The notes below the pieces were generated by a model. The model saw nothing but the letters and a program-made list of their open reading frames with translations, was not told where the DNA came from and did no database searches. DNA of 64,000 nt from Hydra vulgaris (Eukaryota > Cnidaria > Hydrozoa > Anthoathecata > Hydridae). Positions 45,120 through 56,560 of this stretch are shown here, in pieces. The position numbers and the translations under genes were made by a program. Every line of letters starts with the position of its first letter. Position 1 is the first letter of the stretch. Location of the stretch: assembly GCF_038396675.1 (NCBI RefSeq), contig NC_088922.1, positions 17,221,001-17,285,000 of the forward strand. The letters are read 5' to 3'.

Positions 45120-46235
45120 CATATGCTATGTCTGAGATCAAAGGTATTTATTAATAACAAAAAGGTACCACATTTCGCAATGAAAATCTCGATAAGTTTA
45201 TTTTCTAAACCACCAATCAATTTCTATAAATGTTTGATAAACTCTTATTTAATAGTTAATTTTTTTGGGGATGATGGTATTACTAAAAATTATAAATTAA
45301 AAAAATTTATTGGGCGTTTAACAATATGGCGATAGGATAAATGTAAGTGCAAATAAAACAGAGCAATTTCTGAATTATAATAAGGTATCGAGACATGATA
45401 TGAGTTTATTGCATTAATTGTTTTATTAAAAAGATACATGAAATTTTGGTTGTATTCAAAAACCAATGACAATAAAAAGCAACAAGCTGATTTTATACGT
45501 AACGGAAACTGTGCATAAAAATTGTGAAGCAGTTTATGAATGCTCTATGATGTAGTCCAGACTGTTACAGTTAATGAACGAATCATACATACAAAAACAA
45601 ATTTTTTAATTATCTTGTAAAGTTATGTGTCTTAAGTTAAAAATAAGTTTTAACTTGTTTAATTCTTAGATTGTTAGTTTTTAAGTTGTGTTACTTTTAA
45701 TTGTAGTATTTTTGCTCTAATTCAATTTAATTTGACTGATAAGTATGATAAGGGACTGTAAATGTGATAAGGGACTGTAAGTGTGATAAGGGACTGTAAG
45801 TGTGATAAGGGACTGATAAGTATGATAAGGGACTAATAACAATAACGAGTTTAACAATGTTGTTTAATATGGCTTTGAGAAGCAGTAATGAGAAACTTCC
45901 ACAGCTCTCGTAAAGGTAAAGTGCATTTAACAACCATGAAACTATTGTGGATAAATCAGATATCTATAAATATTTAAACAGACTTTGAACACTACGCAGT
46001 TTTTTCAAAAGGCTCACGATTATTTCATGTTATATTTAGGTGGAAGAGTAATAAGTTATCATGTGAAAAACAACTCGAAAAATATTAAAGAGAAAAGCTT
46101 TATTGATTTTCTCTATATTATTAAAAGTGAAAATTTTGACCAAGAAAAACCATCAATATATTAATAAATCTAATGTTTATGAAATCTCGCAATAATCTCA
46201 CGAGATTTAATAAACATTAAATCTCGCAATATATG
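45120..46235. other. Intergenic with a 19-bp tandem repeat
   Basis: 45740-45838 holds about five copies of TGTGATAAGGGACTGTAAG (19-bp spacing). Inverted words AAATCTCG(C)/CGAGATTT occur at 46177-46226. No gene. Confidence 0.5.
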
Positions 46236-46420
46236 TCTATATACTGTGAGACAACTCGCAGATGCAAAAGGGGTCAAACATTTTGTAAGACAAAGGAACT
46301 GTCAAAGCAGTATTTATAAGATTATTAAAAAAAACTTCAGGCAGCGTCTTAGCGTTGTAACGATAAAAGGTTCGGGTAGAAAATCAACTTAAACCGATTT
46401 AAAACGTTGGAAAAGACTTT
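46236..46420 (+). pseudogene. Tc1-like transposase N-terminal relic
   Basis: Reads VRQLADAKGVKHFVRQRNC, then SSIYKIIKKNFRQRL, TIKGSGRKST and, after a stop, RWKRL. The order helix-turn-helix, (K)I..F..., GSGRKS(T) matches the paired-like DNA-binding part of Tc1 transposases. No catalytic domain is recognisable downstream. Heavily decayed. Confidence 0.45.
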
Positions 46421-48242
46421 AAACTCGTTTATTTATTAATTTGACAATAACACGCTTATTAAAAAATATCTTCTCTTATTTTGACAAAACCAATTACATT
46501 CAATTATAAGTTATCGACCAGGGGGTTTGTTTTTTTTTTAAAAAAAAAGAAAAACTACTAGCTTTTAAAATAGTTGATGAATTCAGAAACTCTTTCGCTG
46601 AAGTTTTGATATTCTATAAAACTGCAGTGAAGGCGTTTCTAAAACGTATAAAAAGAAAAATACACCTATCTACCAATCCTCATAAATTGTTTTAAAAGAC
46701 GGTTAACATTCTTAATTGTGTAATCGGCAATTTATTATGTAAAATATTTAACTTAACTAAATTGCTTAAGATGTTTAAAAACTTTTAATCATATTTGTAT
46801 TATAACTCGATAAAGTGTTGATGTTCTTTTTACATGCCTCAGAGATTTAGAAAGAAATAATACAAAAAAGTTATCCTTAAAGATGGCGAGGCCCTAAAAT
46901 GCAAAATTTTAAAATATAGCCAAATGATTCGTAAAATCAGAAAAAGGAAGAATGGCTCTCAACTACTTAGTTAATTAAAGAAACGCATAAAAAAAGTTAA
47001 TAAAACTTTTATTCCACCTCTTGTAAAAACATAAAAATTTTCTACAGTACCACGCGTTATTTTGAACAACAAAAATTATCTGATTGAACATTAGGAGGAA
47101 AAATATAACTTTATTCCTTCCCACGTTTTTTTCTAGAGGAAATTCTATCAGCATTAGTAAACTCATACGTTCTAATCTGATTTATTTAAACGTATGTATA
47201 TCGTCGTTACCATCGTTACATATTGTCGTATCATTGTTAAATCTAATTAATAAATAGCATGAACTTTGTTTACAAAAATCTGATCCTTGCGTATAGTATG
47301 AGATTTTATTAAAAAAAAGCTCGCGTTTAATAATGTCGAATCTCCCTGGATCCGTCACTGAAGGAATCGTCATTTCAATTTTAAGTCGAATTAATTTAAA
47401 AATAAAAAACATTTTTGTGTTGATTATTTTTAAAATGCATTTTTTTATTGCAAACATTTTATATCGTAATTTAATGTTTTGAAAAAAATTTTTCGAACAA
47501 AAACCAGGTTAAATAATCAACAAAAGGCACTTTATTTAGAATTCCAATAGTTTCTAAGAGGTGGTAAGAATGTCTATCACATTCTTACCACCTCTAGACC
47601 AAACCATCTTTGATGAGTTTTTAAAAACTTTAATAAATTTTAGAAACTAACATTTTAAAACGTTAGGGTCTTCCATTAAGCACGTACGTACATAACTATA
47701 TAGAAGAGGGGTTACCAATAATTGTACGAATTCGTACGAGAGGTTAAGACAGTGAGTATGTGTGTACGAATGCGTACGAGAGGTTAAGACAGTGAGTACG
47801 TAGTACGAAAGCGTACGAGAGGTTAAGACAGTGAGTACGTGGTTTACTATCTCTTGTCTGCTATCTCTCCTAAAACTCGATTATTTTTTTTAACAAGAGT
47901 TTTGAATTTTTAAAGAAAGTTAGAGTTTATAAAACTTTCAAAATAAGATTAATTGTAATTTTTAACTTTTATATTTCTTTTTTAACTTATAGTTATTTTA
48001 TAGTATTATGAAATTCATTTCTTTGTTTTAAAAATATGTGTTTTATCATCTTACTATTTGGGTATTCATTAAATATTTCAACAAAAAATATAAAATAATA
48101 AATACAAGCGAAAAATACACATCTTTTAGTCAAATTTTTATAATCAAATTTATCAATTTAAGAATCGAGTGTTTTTTTTAAAAAAGAAAAGTTGTTATTT
48201 GTTACTTTTACTTATATTACTTTTGTGAAACAATAAAAAGTA
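46421..48242. other. No gene; hairpin and palindromic tandem repeat
   Basis: Hairpin at 47557-47595 (17-bp perfect arms, 5-nt loop). A three-copy 40-bp repeat at 47724-47841 is listed separately. A frame near 46830-46970 (RKYYKK.., IRKIRKRKNGSQLL) is unassigned. Confidence 0.45.
47724..47841. repeat. ~40-bp tandem repeat x3, each headed by a GTACGA..CGTAC palindrome
   Basis: Heads: GTACGAATTCGTAC (47724-47737, perfect), GTACGAATGCGTAC (47764-47777) and GTACGAAAGCGTAC (47803-47816). Each is followed by GAGAGGTTAAGACAGTGAGT. Confidence 0.93.
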
Positions 48243-49086
48243 CAGTCGTCCCCCGGTTAACGAACTTAATTCGGAGTACGAACTAGTTCGTTATCCGAAA
48301 AGTTCGTTAACCGAAACGCGTTTTCCCATAGGCCGCCATTAAAAAATTTTTAATTGGTGGATTTTGCCGAAATAATGGGGGAAAAAATTCAAAAAATTGT
48401 CCAACTTGATAAATAAAATAGGCAAAGGTGAAATGATTGAAACCTGATATTTATGCACTTTTAAAAATTGAAACAAATTGAAATTGTGCATGAATATTGC
48501 TTGTCAAAGTTTTAGAAAAAACTAAAAATTGAACATGAACATTGCTTATCAAAAAATGAAAATTCAACAAGAAAATTGCTTGTCAAATTTTTACCAAATT
48601 TTTATGGTGCCAATGGTTGATTTATTCACACCAAACTCCTTAGCCAGGTCACTTTGCTTTTCACCTTTTTGCACTCTTTGAATGATTGTCTTTTTCTCTT
48701 CAAGAGTGAAAACTTTTCTGCTTTTTTTCGCAGGGTTCGAAATTTTGAAAAATCGCAAAATCGAAAAAATCGCAAGTGGGAAAAAAACCTAGAAAAAAGC
48801 ACAAAAATGCATGAAAAATATTAGTGAAACAAGAAATGAAAAAAATGAAACAACAAAAGCACACCCAGCACAACCATTCACCTCCCAGGCTTCCATAACA
48901 CTCACAAAACTGAGGGGGAAATGCTGGACGGCGCGCCCGACCTTCACGCGCGTGTGCACGCCATTTGGCGGTCCCGGTTCGTTAACCGAGTTTCGGTTCG
49001 TTAACCGGGGGAGGATTTTGGGCAAACTTTCGGTTCGTTAACCGAAAGTTCGCTAACAGGGGGGTTCGTTAACCGGGGGACGACTG
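48243..49086 (-). mobile_element. Tigger/pogo-like element, 844 bp, TA TSD
   Basis: Ends CAGTCGTCCCCCGGTTAACG and the exact inverse, flanked by TA on both sides (48241-48242 and 49087-49088). Both subterminal regions repeat the word TTCGTTAACCG. The interior retains only the N-terminal part of a transposase on the minus strand, so the copy is a deletion derivative. Confidence 0.9.
48605..48722 (-). pseudogene. CENP-B/psq-type helix-turn-helix of a Tigger transposase
   Basis: The minus strand reads KVFTLEEKKTIIQRVQKGEK, then SDLAKEFGVNKSTI. This is the N-terminal CENP-B-like DNA-binding domain of pogo/Tigger/jerky transposases. The second HTH and DDE domain are absent. It sits between the TIRs at 48243 and 49086. 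Confidence 0.8.
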
Positions 49087-49849
49087 TATATGTTTTCGGA
49101 GTTAGCTTGTCTTTTGAGCTTGTGTATAACATTTGTGTATAACATTTCTAGCTTTTACTTTTCTCAACTACGGTGTAAAATATTCACAAAATACAAAAAA
49201 TAAAATCTTTTTTAGATTAACAAGTTTTATTATTTTTGTAGAGTGTTTTAAAGAAACAAAGATTTTTTATGAGTAAAAATTGCATAACAAGGAGATTTTA
49301 GGGCAAGGGTGTGTTGCGAAATGGAGTGTTCCACCCCAACCAAAAAGGTGATTTTCAAGTAATAGTCGGTTTTTTGACGAAGTCAGTCGCCTAGTCGGTT
49401 TTGTTTTTAAATATAGGAAGATTTTCATGTATAATGATTGCATTTTAAATCATCTTTATAAAAGATATTTGTTACAAATGCACTAGCTGTGTTAGATAAC
49501 AGTCTAAAAATGACATCAGTTAACGCATTCGATTTGAATGTTCAGTAAAATAATAAATTAATTTGCTTGGTATGATATTTATAAAAGTCGCCCACTCGGC
49601 AGTATTGGTTGAAAAATACGGTATACATTTAAACCTAATAAAATGTTAGTATAGTTTTTTAATTTATTGATTTATAAAGTCAAAAGTGCTCAAGCAAGGT
49701 TGTAGCAAGTGAGACTCAGGTCTTAAAAGCACTTATATAGCGGCGGAATTTATAACCTTGAAATTATTAATTCAAGAAAAAATTGTAAAATTCTATATAT
49801 ATTTAATCAAGTCTTTTTATATTCTACCCTGAGAAAATGAATTTAATAG
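49087..49849. other. No supported feature
   Basis: AT-rich. A GTCGGTTTT(T) word is repeated near 49366-49400. No frame. Confidence 0.4.
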
Positions 49850-50014
49850 ATCATATAGAGTTTCAATAAGTATTTCAGAAAAATTTAAAATTTTCAACCC
49901 TTCATTATGGGATAATAATATCATTATTAAACCGTTTCGAAAAAGGCACATATTTTCTAATGTGGATCAACATTTTGTATCTAACTTGAACCAGAAAAAA
50001 GAGTCCTAATTAAA

Positions 50015-52724
50015 ATGGCTTTAAATAATATATTAAATGAAGAAAATCTTCTAAAAACGTTTAGCTTGTTTACCTTTAATTGTCAGGGACTTAAAACAAA
50101 TATTAAATATACTGAGACCCTAATAATTTCTCATGACATTACGTTTCTGTGCGAACACTGGGTATCAAAACTCGAATATTCTATAATCAAAAACATCTGT
50201 AAAAACTCCCACTCATATTTTAGCCAGGCAAATAAACATGAACAGGGTCGACCTTTTGGCGGAAATGCCTTTTTCGTACGAAAACATCAACTTCAAAATA
50301 TTATATCTATTTACGAAGATGATAATATATTTGCAACAAAATTACAACAAGGTTATATCGACATTATTGTAGTTGGCATTTATCTAACCTCTTCACGAAA
50401 CAATCAAACATCATTGGAAAAATACTAAAGTCAGTTAGACATACTTAAAGGAATTATAAATAGCCATGAGGGTAATGGCGAAGTAATTATACTTGGAGAT
50501 TTCCAGTCATTTCCGCACGGAATATACGATCTATTAGAAAGAACTAGCTCTAAGAGAAATAAATATTCTTTGATTTTATCTGAATTCATTGAATCAAACG
50601 AATTAGAATTAGTCGATATAACTAAAGGGTCTGGTCCTGCAATTACTTATCGACATCTTACATTACCAAACTCATCGTATATTAATCATATAGCTATTTC
50701 AAAGCATACATCTCTTCTGAGATATAAATGTATCGTTATTCCTCCTTCTTTTCAAAATGTAAGTGATCACTTGCCGCTATCGATTTCAATTGGACTTAAA
50801 GGTCAATATTATCAAGAAAATATAAATAAAATAACAGAGAATTTTAGCATTCCAAAATATCTCTGGAATAATCTAGACTTTATAAACTTATATAAGGATC
50901 ACTTAAATACAAGTTTTAATAAGTCTTAACCTAATTGGTAAAAGACTCCACCTCTTCTATCTTTAATCGATACCTCTTTGCTCGAAAGAATTTCCGCAAA
51001 GCCGTCAAAGCAGCCCAAAACAATAAACTATATCAACAATACATAAAAATTGAAAAACTAAAAAAACTCTAACCCAAAAAACTTTTGGAATGTTTTAAGT
51101 GTATAAAAAAGAATTCAAATCCAAAACTTTTTGCTATAAACAATAAAAAGGATAAAGAATCGATTACCGCAGAATTTGCTACTATATTTGAAAAACGATT
51201 AAACACTGAAAGGTTAAAGAAGAAGGTGGAGTCTTTTAAAAGAAGAAGAGGTGGAGTCTTTTACCAATTAGGTTAAGACTTATTAAAACTTGTATTAAAG
51301 TGATCCTTATATAAGTTTATAAAGTCTAGATTATTCCAGAGATATTTTGGAATGCTAAAATTCTCTGTTATTTTATTTATATTTTCTTGATAATATTGAC
51401 CTTTAAGTCCAATTGAAATCGATAGCGGCATAGTTCTATTAATCGTCAAATTCCACCTTGTGAAAATCCTGATGAAATAGCTATTACTGATGAAAATATA
51501 AAAGTCGCTATTTCTTGCCTAAAATTAAATAAATGCCAAGATCATTTCAATATATCTGCAGAACATTTAAAATATGCCCAGTGTGATGCACTAACGCAAT
51601 GGATAAGAAAATTTTTTCACTTTTCAATTAATTATGGATGGACCTTGCATGCTGAATTTGTTATAAGCAAAACAATTAAGCATTACAACAACAATAATTC
51701 GTCTATTTATTTATGTTCTTTAGATGCTGAAAAAGCTTTTGACAGCTGCAACTGGGACATTCTCTTTGATAAACTTTACTTTGATAAAAACTTACCTCTC
51801 CAAATAGTTAACAATATATCTTCTTTATACCACAAAAGTAGTGCGACTGTCTCTTACCTAGGTTATAAATCATTTTCATTTGCTCTTAAGCAAGGAACTT
51901 CACTGGTGTTGTTGCTTATGCTGACGACATCATTCTTCTTAGCTCTACTCTATCTGGTTTTGAAAGGCTGATTACAACGTGTAATATTTAAAATAATTTA
52001 AACGGCATAAAGCTCAATGCTGTCAAAACGGAACTGTTGCTTTCGGGAAAAAGACAATTAACTAATTGCAAGATAACCCTAGACGACCATCAAATAATAC
52101 CAAATGAAAAACTTAATCATCTAGGCTTTATTTAGGATACACAAAAATCTATTTTTGCCTCACTCAATAGAACAAATATTAACAATAGGGTATCAAATTT
52201 CCAAACAATAGTGCAAACTCTAATTCAATCTGGTATCCGGTTTGTACATCCATCTTCAATTATTCAGTTACATCTTTAGCAATTCCGACGCTAACGCATG
52301 GTTTAGAACTCTGTGAAAATAGAGAGTCAACAATGCAAAGACTTAATAAACTTGGAAGAAATGCAGTTAAGTGCATTTTTTAATACCTCTAAGTACAGCA
52401 AAAACTATATAAACTCTCTATTTAAAGTTCGGGAGATATCGACTTACATACAACAAAATATTAAACCTATTTATGCGTCTATTAAATAATAAAGTAACTT
52501 TTGAAATCATCAATTCTCAGCTTAACTATTGTTCATTAAAATATTTATTTCTAGATGATATAAAGGATTTATGTAAGATCCATAAAATAAATATGAAAAA
52601 CTTAATTCAGGATAAAAAGAAAGTTAAAATTAATATTTCAAAAAATATAATTCCTGAAGATACTTATCAAATTTTAGTACAGGCAATTCAATGTTGGAAT
52701 GCAAAGCAACAGCGAACAATTTAA
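50015..52724 (+). pseudogene. LINE ORF2 (endonuclease and RT), deleted and rearranged
   Basis: From ATG 50015: LFTFNCQGLKTNIKY, ITFLCEHWVSK (catalytic Glu), VVGIYLTSS, ILGDFQSFP (GDFQ where GDFN is usual), SSYINHIAISK and NVSDHLPLSI (Asp-His). RT: ITDENIKVAISCLKLNKC, DHFNISAEHL, YLCSLDAEKAFDSCNWDILF (catalytic Asp), ALKQGT, then directly VVAYADDIILLSSTL (catalytic DD). The usual QG..LSP.LF.. block between ALKQG and YADD is missing, so a deletion removed it. The thumb and C-terminus continue to TAA 52722-52724. Several stops and frame slips. Inactive. Confidence 0.8.
50772..51431. repeat. Inverted duplication, ~190-bp arms, inside the second LINE
   Basis: 50772-50965 is the reverse complement of about 51240-51431 with only one or two differences (for example AAATACAAG against TATTAAAG). 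The left arm is native coding sequence; the right arm interrupts RT coding sequence. Confidence 0.92.
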
Positions 52725-52860
52725 AAAATACTCTTGAAGAAAACATTCCCAAGTGATATACTTTATTCTCTCTTTATATATCTTAAACTATTTTTATGTA
52801 TTTTTACCTTGTAAACACATTTACAGAGGGTGTTTAATAAAGTAATAATAATAATAATAT

Positions 52861-53874
52861 ATAATTTTACAGTTTTTAGTAACTTGTATGCCAATCTAAT
52901 AGATATTTAAAAATGCCTCATCCCTTTTAACGATGTAAGTGCATATTATGCACCAAAGCTTGCTACGGCAATGAACATCAATATGCTTAGCAAAAAACAG
53001 GAAAAAATAGGATATAAAAATAGTTTAAAAAATTTTTGAAAACAAATTATCGTAGTTGCTACTTATTGTTGTAATAAAAAAAAAACTCAACAAAATACGG
53101 AGAAAAGTGTTTTTCAAAGAGGGCTTTCTAAAATTTTCATAATCTGTTTTACAATATTTTAACATAAAATTCTTTATAACAAATGCCTATATATTTTTAC
53201 CCATTAAATATAAAAAAAAACCTAACTTTTTTTGAAAATTTCCATAGTTTCCGGAAAATTTCCGGAAAATTTCAACCTTAGCAGGAACTAATAAAAACTA
53301 AACAATAAATAATTAATTCAGAAGAAAAATTGAAAATAAAACAAAAATTGTTTAAAGAACTAGAAAAAGAAACAAATAAATTAAATCAAAACTAAAATAT
53401 TAAATACAAAGATATATTACACAACATACTTGTTGTGTTAACCATAAAAGGGATCGTCTATAAATTATGCAACGCAAAATTTATTTTAAAAAAAGAAGTA
53501 GGCGATCTTTTGCTCAATTGTGTACCGCGAATCAGAGAGAATTTTTGTTATTGGTGTTGTTGTTGTTTACTTCGCCATTAAAGAATGCTTAGATTGCATA
53601 TACATATATATAAATGAATGGCTGGAGCAAGAAGAAGACACATTTTGCCTTATCGCCAAGCCCCATATAAAAAAGTTCTACATAACCATTTAATAGTTAA
53701 CTTTAATGTTGCGTAATTTATGGGAATTTATTGCGTAACTTATCCGAAGTCGTTTTCAAATATAATTTTAATTATTTATTAAAAAAAAAGCAGTTGAATA
53801 ATGAATGACTTATCTTTTTTTATTTTTTTTTTTCCAGTTTGAACGTAACGCGGTAATACTACTGATTATTGTTT
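52861..53874. other. No gene; possible small inverted-repeat element
   Basis: TAAATTATGCAACGCA near 53460 and TGTTGCGTAATTTATGG near 53707 are partly inverse and might bound a small element of about 260 bp. Weak. Nothing else. Confidence 0.3.
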
Positions 53875-54396
53875 TTATTCCATTTTGTTATCTGTAAAGT
53901 AATCTTTAAAGGTATCTTTGATGTTATTTCTTGATACTTTAGTATGACCATACGTATTAACCCACCATTGAATATAATGGTCATTATTACTTTCATCAGT
54001 TGCACCTGTAAATATTGGCCTCATGTAAATAGCTTCTTTAAGATGATTGTTACCATCTAATCTTGTTCTAATGCACTCACATTGTTGCCAAAGGCTTAAA
54101 GATAATTTAGGAGATTTCCATTTTTCTCCTGGTTTAAGCCTGACGTAACCTTCCATTACCATATTATCATGAAAAATGTATTTGGAAGTTTCATAACCTA
54201 ATGAAATTGATTTATTACAAGACGCAGCAAACACTTGTGATTTCCAATCTTTTAAAGCAGTTGATATCAAGAAAGAAGTAACTTTATCAGATATTGTTAC
54301 TAAAAAACCTGCATACTCTAGAGCAACTTGGTCGGGCCCGACTTTAATATAGTAAGTGCCCGGTGTATTATTTATAATTGTAAGATAAGATCCCAT
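53875..54396 (-). CDS. Intact intronless 173-codon gene, unknown function
   Basis: Uninterrupted from ATG 54396 to TAA 53875-53877. The N-terminus is MGSYLTIINNTPGTYYIKVG; a mildly hydrophobic stretch is near residues 29-48; the C-terminal half has LSLSLWQQCECIRTRLDG, YMRPIFTGATDESNND and HYIQWWVNTYG. Composition is balanced and coding-like, with Cys, Trp, Gly and Pro well used, unlike the surrounding AT-rich DNA. A TATATA box lies about 20 bp upstream of the ATG and the stop codon overlaps an AATAAA. I do not securely recognise the family. From memory, fungal and oomycete hypothetical proteins share the 'YLT(I/V)(I/V)N.TP' start and the 'YMRPIF.GAT..SN.DH.IQWW' end, which would make lateral transfer possible; this needs a search. 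No transposon features within it. Confidence 0.7.
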   Translation of the reverse strand: MGSYLTIINNTPGTYYIKVGPDQVALEYAGFLVTISDKVTSFLISTALKDWKSQVFAASCNKSISLGYETSKYIFHDNMVMEGYVRLKPGEKWKSPKLSLSLWQQCECIRTRLDGNNHLKEAIYMRPIFTGATDESNNDHYIQWWVNTYGHTKVSRNNIKDTFKDYFTDNKME

Positions 54397-55509
54397 GAAT
54401 ATAAGTTTGTTTTTAGATTATATATACTGACATTTTCAATGTAAAAAATAGCATCAAATATATATACAAATTACATACAAGAACTTAAAAAGTAGAAATC
54501 AACCGCCTAAATGTGATTTTTAGAAAATTTTTATTTCAAAATATAAATTTTAACAAATCATGCTAGATGAAAATTTCATTAAAAATTATTATGTTATACC
54601 CATGTAAAATTTATCCCCTCCACCCCCTTCTTCGCTTTGAACACTTTTGTAAACTTTATATGTTATAACTTTTGAAAGCTGAATGATTTTTCTTATTTAA
54701 GGAAATAACTTTTTTTTTTTTTAAAAAAAAAATTAAAAAAAAAGAATCCTCACAGATTTAGGCAGATGTCTAATTTTTAAGTTATTCTTGTTCGCATTCT
54801 TTAATCAGTGCAATGACTGGTAAACATTTTTAGATGACATAAATATAAACATACAAAAAATTGGAGTTTTGAACTTACGTGAAAGTTACTTAACTCAAAT
54901 ACTAAAAAATCTGTGGTACACTTCTAAAGTATTTTATATTGTATACTAAATTTTTTATTTTCATTTTTGCTGCAGCACTGAATTAAAGAAAATGTAAATT
55001 TTACCAGAAAATAAAAAAGACATATTCACAACCAAACATCTCACACCTTGTCAAATTCACAATCAATCAAAACCCGAAAAGACTAAAAAATCCTTTTTAA
55101 ATATATAACTAACAACTCTTATTTTATTTGTTTTAGTATTAAATTTAGTAGTATATATATTACAACGAATATCAATATAAACATTCTTAACGAATTACTT
55201 AATCTTTTTTACTATCATAAGAATTTTAATGCGTTCCGCATTAGCACGCTCACGAATCATATGCCATTATGTTACGTATTTCGTTCGCAACTCTCCGGTG
55301 ACGGATCAAGGATTTTTTGGTGTTTGAGATAGCTAACTTCTAAACATGGAGCAAACTCCAAATATTTGTATGTTTATACTTATGTCAAATAATGAGGCTT
55401 TGCAAACAATTGCGATGATTGGAGGCTGGGAGCAAAAAAGCCTTTTGACTTCATATAAAATGATTTCTTTTCGATGTTTTTTCTATCACCAATAATGCTT
55501 TTTCTATCA
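54397..55509. other. Intergenic; promoter side of the 53.9-kb gene
   Basis: TATATA near 54418-54425 is the putative promoter element for the minus-strand gene. A T-run/A-run hairpin lies at 54708-54742. No other supported feature. Confidence 0.4.
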
Positions 55510-55945
55510 CCTGCATAAATTTTTCTACTATACCGTTTGATTGCGGATATTAAGGTGTTATTTTTATGTGCTTTATGTCAACATTTCTAAAGTATACTTT
55601 TAATGCCTCTATTTAAAACGGTGGTCTGTTGTTACTTCTAATTTAGATAGGATAACCAAACATATCTTTTCTAATTTGCCTGATGCTTGAAGTTGTTGTG
55701 GTTTTTATCTAGAATATTAATCTTTCATGAAAAACAAATACTTTTCTGACGGTAATGGTTCATAAAAATTCATTGCTAACTTATCCCAAATATGTTCTGG
55801 TAAATTCGATATTTATGTTGGTTTAGGATTTGGAATACGCGAATTTTCTTGGCATCCAAAACACTTTTCAACATGTGTTTCTATATCAGTATTCAAAGTG
55901 ACCCATTCACCTTTTGTCACAGTAATCCTTTGCATTTTTCAACAC
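55510..55945 (-). pseudogene. Ty3/gypsy-type integrase relic
   Basis: Minus-strand pieces: HVEKCFGCQENSRIPNPKP (zinc-binding C..C end), LPEHIWDKLAMNFYEPLPS (first catalytic Asp position is Asn here), GYPI, TTDHRF (the DNGP.F position, altered), VYFRNVDIKHIKITP, and PQSNGIVEKFMQVIEK (catalytic Glu of VE). This order is the integrase core of Ty3/gypsy LTR retrotransposons. It is in several frames with stops and has lost key acidic residues. No LTRs, RT or gag were seen nearby. An isolated dead fragment. Confidence 0.65.
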
Positions 55946-56414
55946 TTAAATGTCATTCATGTACAATTTGTCAACAAGCAATATACTTAGAGCGCTAATA
56001 TTGTTAAATGTGCATTCTCAAAAAAACAACAGAAACTCGACTGCTTGAAAAATATTCACAAAAAAACGCCGTGCCCATTGATAAATTCCGTAAGTTTAAG
56101 TCAAAAATTAGAAATTCCGCTATGTGTAAAAGTATACAAATGTAAAAGTGGTAAAATAATTAACACCCATTATTAAAAAATAGCAAGTAGCTATTTTTAA
56201 CAACGGATAATTATTTTTTCCTTTCCCGTTTCCGTAGAAATACAGATGAGTGGAATCTCACCTTAACAACACTTACCAAACTAAGATTTAACTTTGAATG
56301 ATAGGTGTTTTTACTTGATTTAACTATAAAGTAAATAAAGGTAGAAAAGATGTATAGCGTCTTTAATTGGATATAATTATGTTTGCATGTTTTTGAATAT
56401 TAAAGAGTCTTTTC
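55946..56414. other. No supported feature
   Basis: AT-rich, no frame or repeat. Confidence 0.4.
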
Positions 56415-56560
56415 AATTTATTTTCAAACTATTTATAGTACTACGCCAAGCAATGTTAGCTTTATTAAGATGGGAATGAATAAAGGAGAAATATAAGAGT
56501 TTTAAACAGCTTGAGTTTAAAACAGGTTTTGCCCTATAAAGCAGCTCAAATAGGTTCAGT
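56415..56560 (-). pseudogene. LINE reverse transcriptase C-terminal scrap
   Basis: The minus strand reads LFELLYRAKPVLNSSCLKLL followed by YFSFIHSHLNKANIAWRST. It matches the thumb-adjacent region of the 24.4-kb LINE (GILYKSRGILNKKQ, YYSFIHCHINYANI) and the equivalent region of the 38-45 kb LINE. Short fragment only. Confidence 0.7.

Larger units (their letters stand above)
49850..52860 (+). mobile_element. Second LINE type with (AAT)n tail, rearranged
   Basis: The order is ORF1 C-terminus (SEKFKIFNPSLWDNNIIIKPF, ending TAA 50009), ORF2 endonuclease, reverse transcriptase pieces, and a 3' end with a (TAA)n tail at 52837-52860. It differs in sequence from the 38-45 kb LINE and ends in TAA repeats rather than poly(A). 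It contains an inverted duplication (50772-51431) and at least one internal deletion. Confidence 0.8.

Noticed and set aside
48789..49041. Paired frames of about 77 codons on both strands
   Set aside because: They overlap the GC-rich right subterminal region of the Tigger-like element; no motif.
55510..55945. Evidence of a complete LTR retrotransposon
   Set aside because: Only an integrase relic is visible; no LTR pair, primer site, gag or RT nearby.
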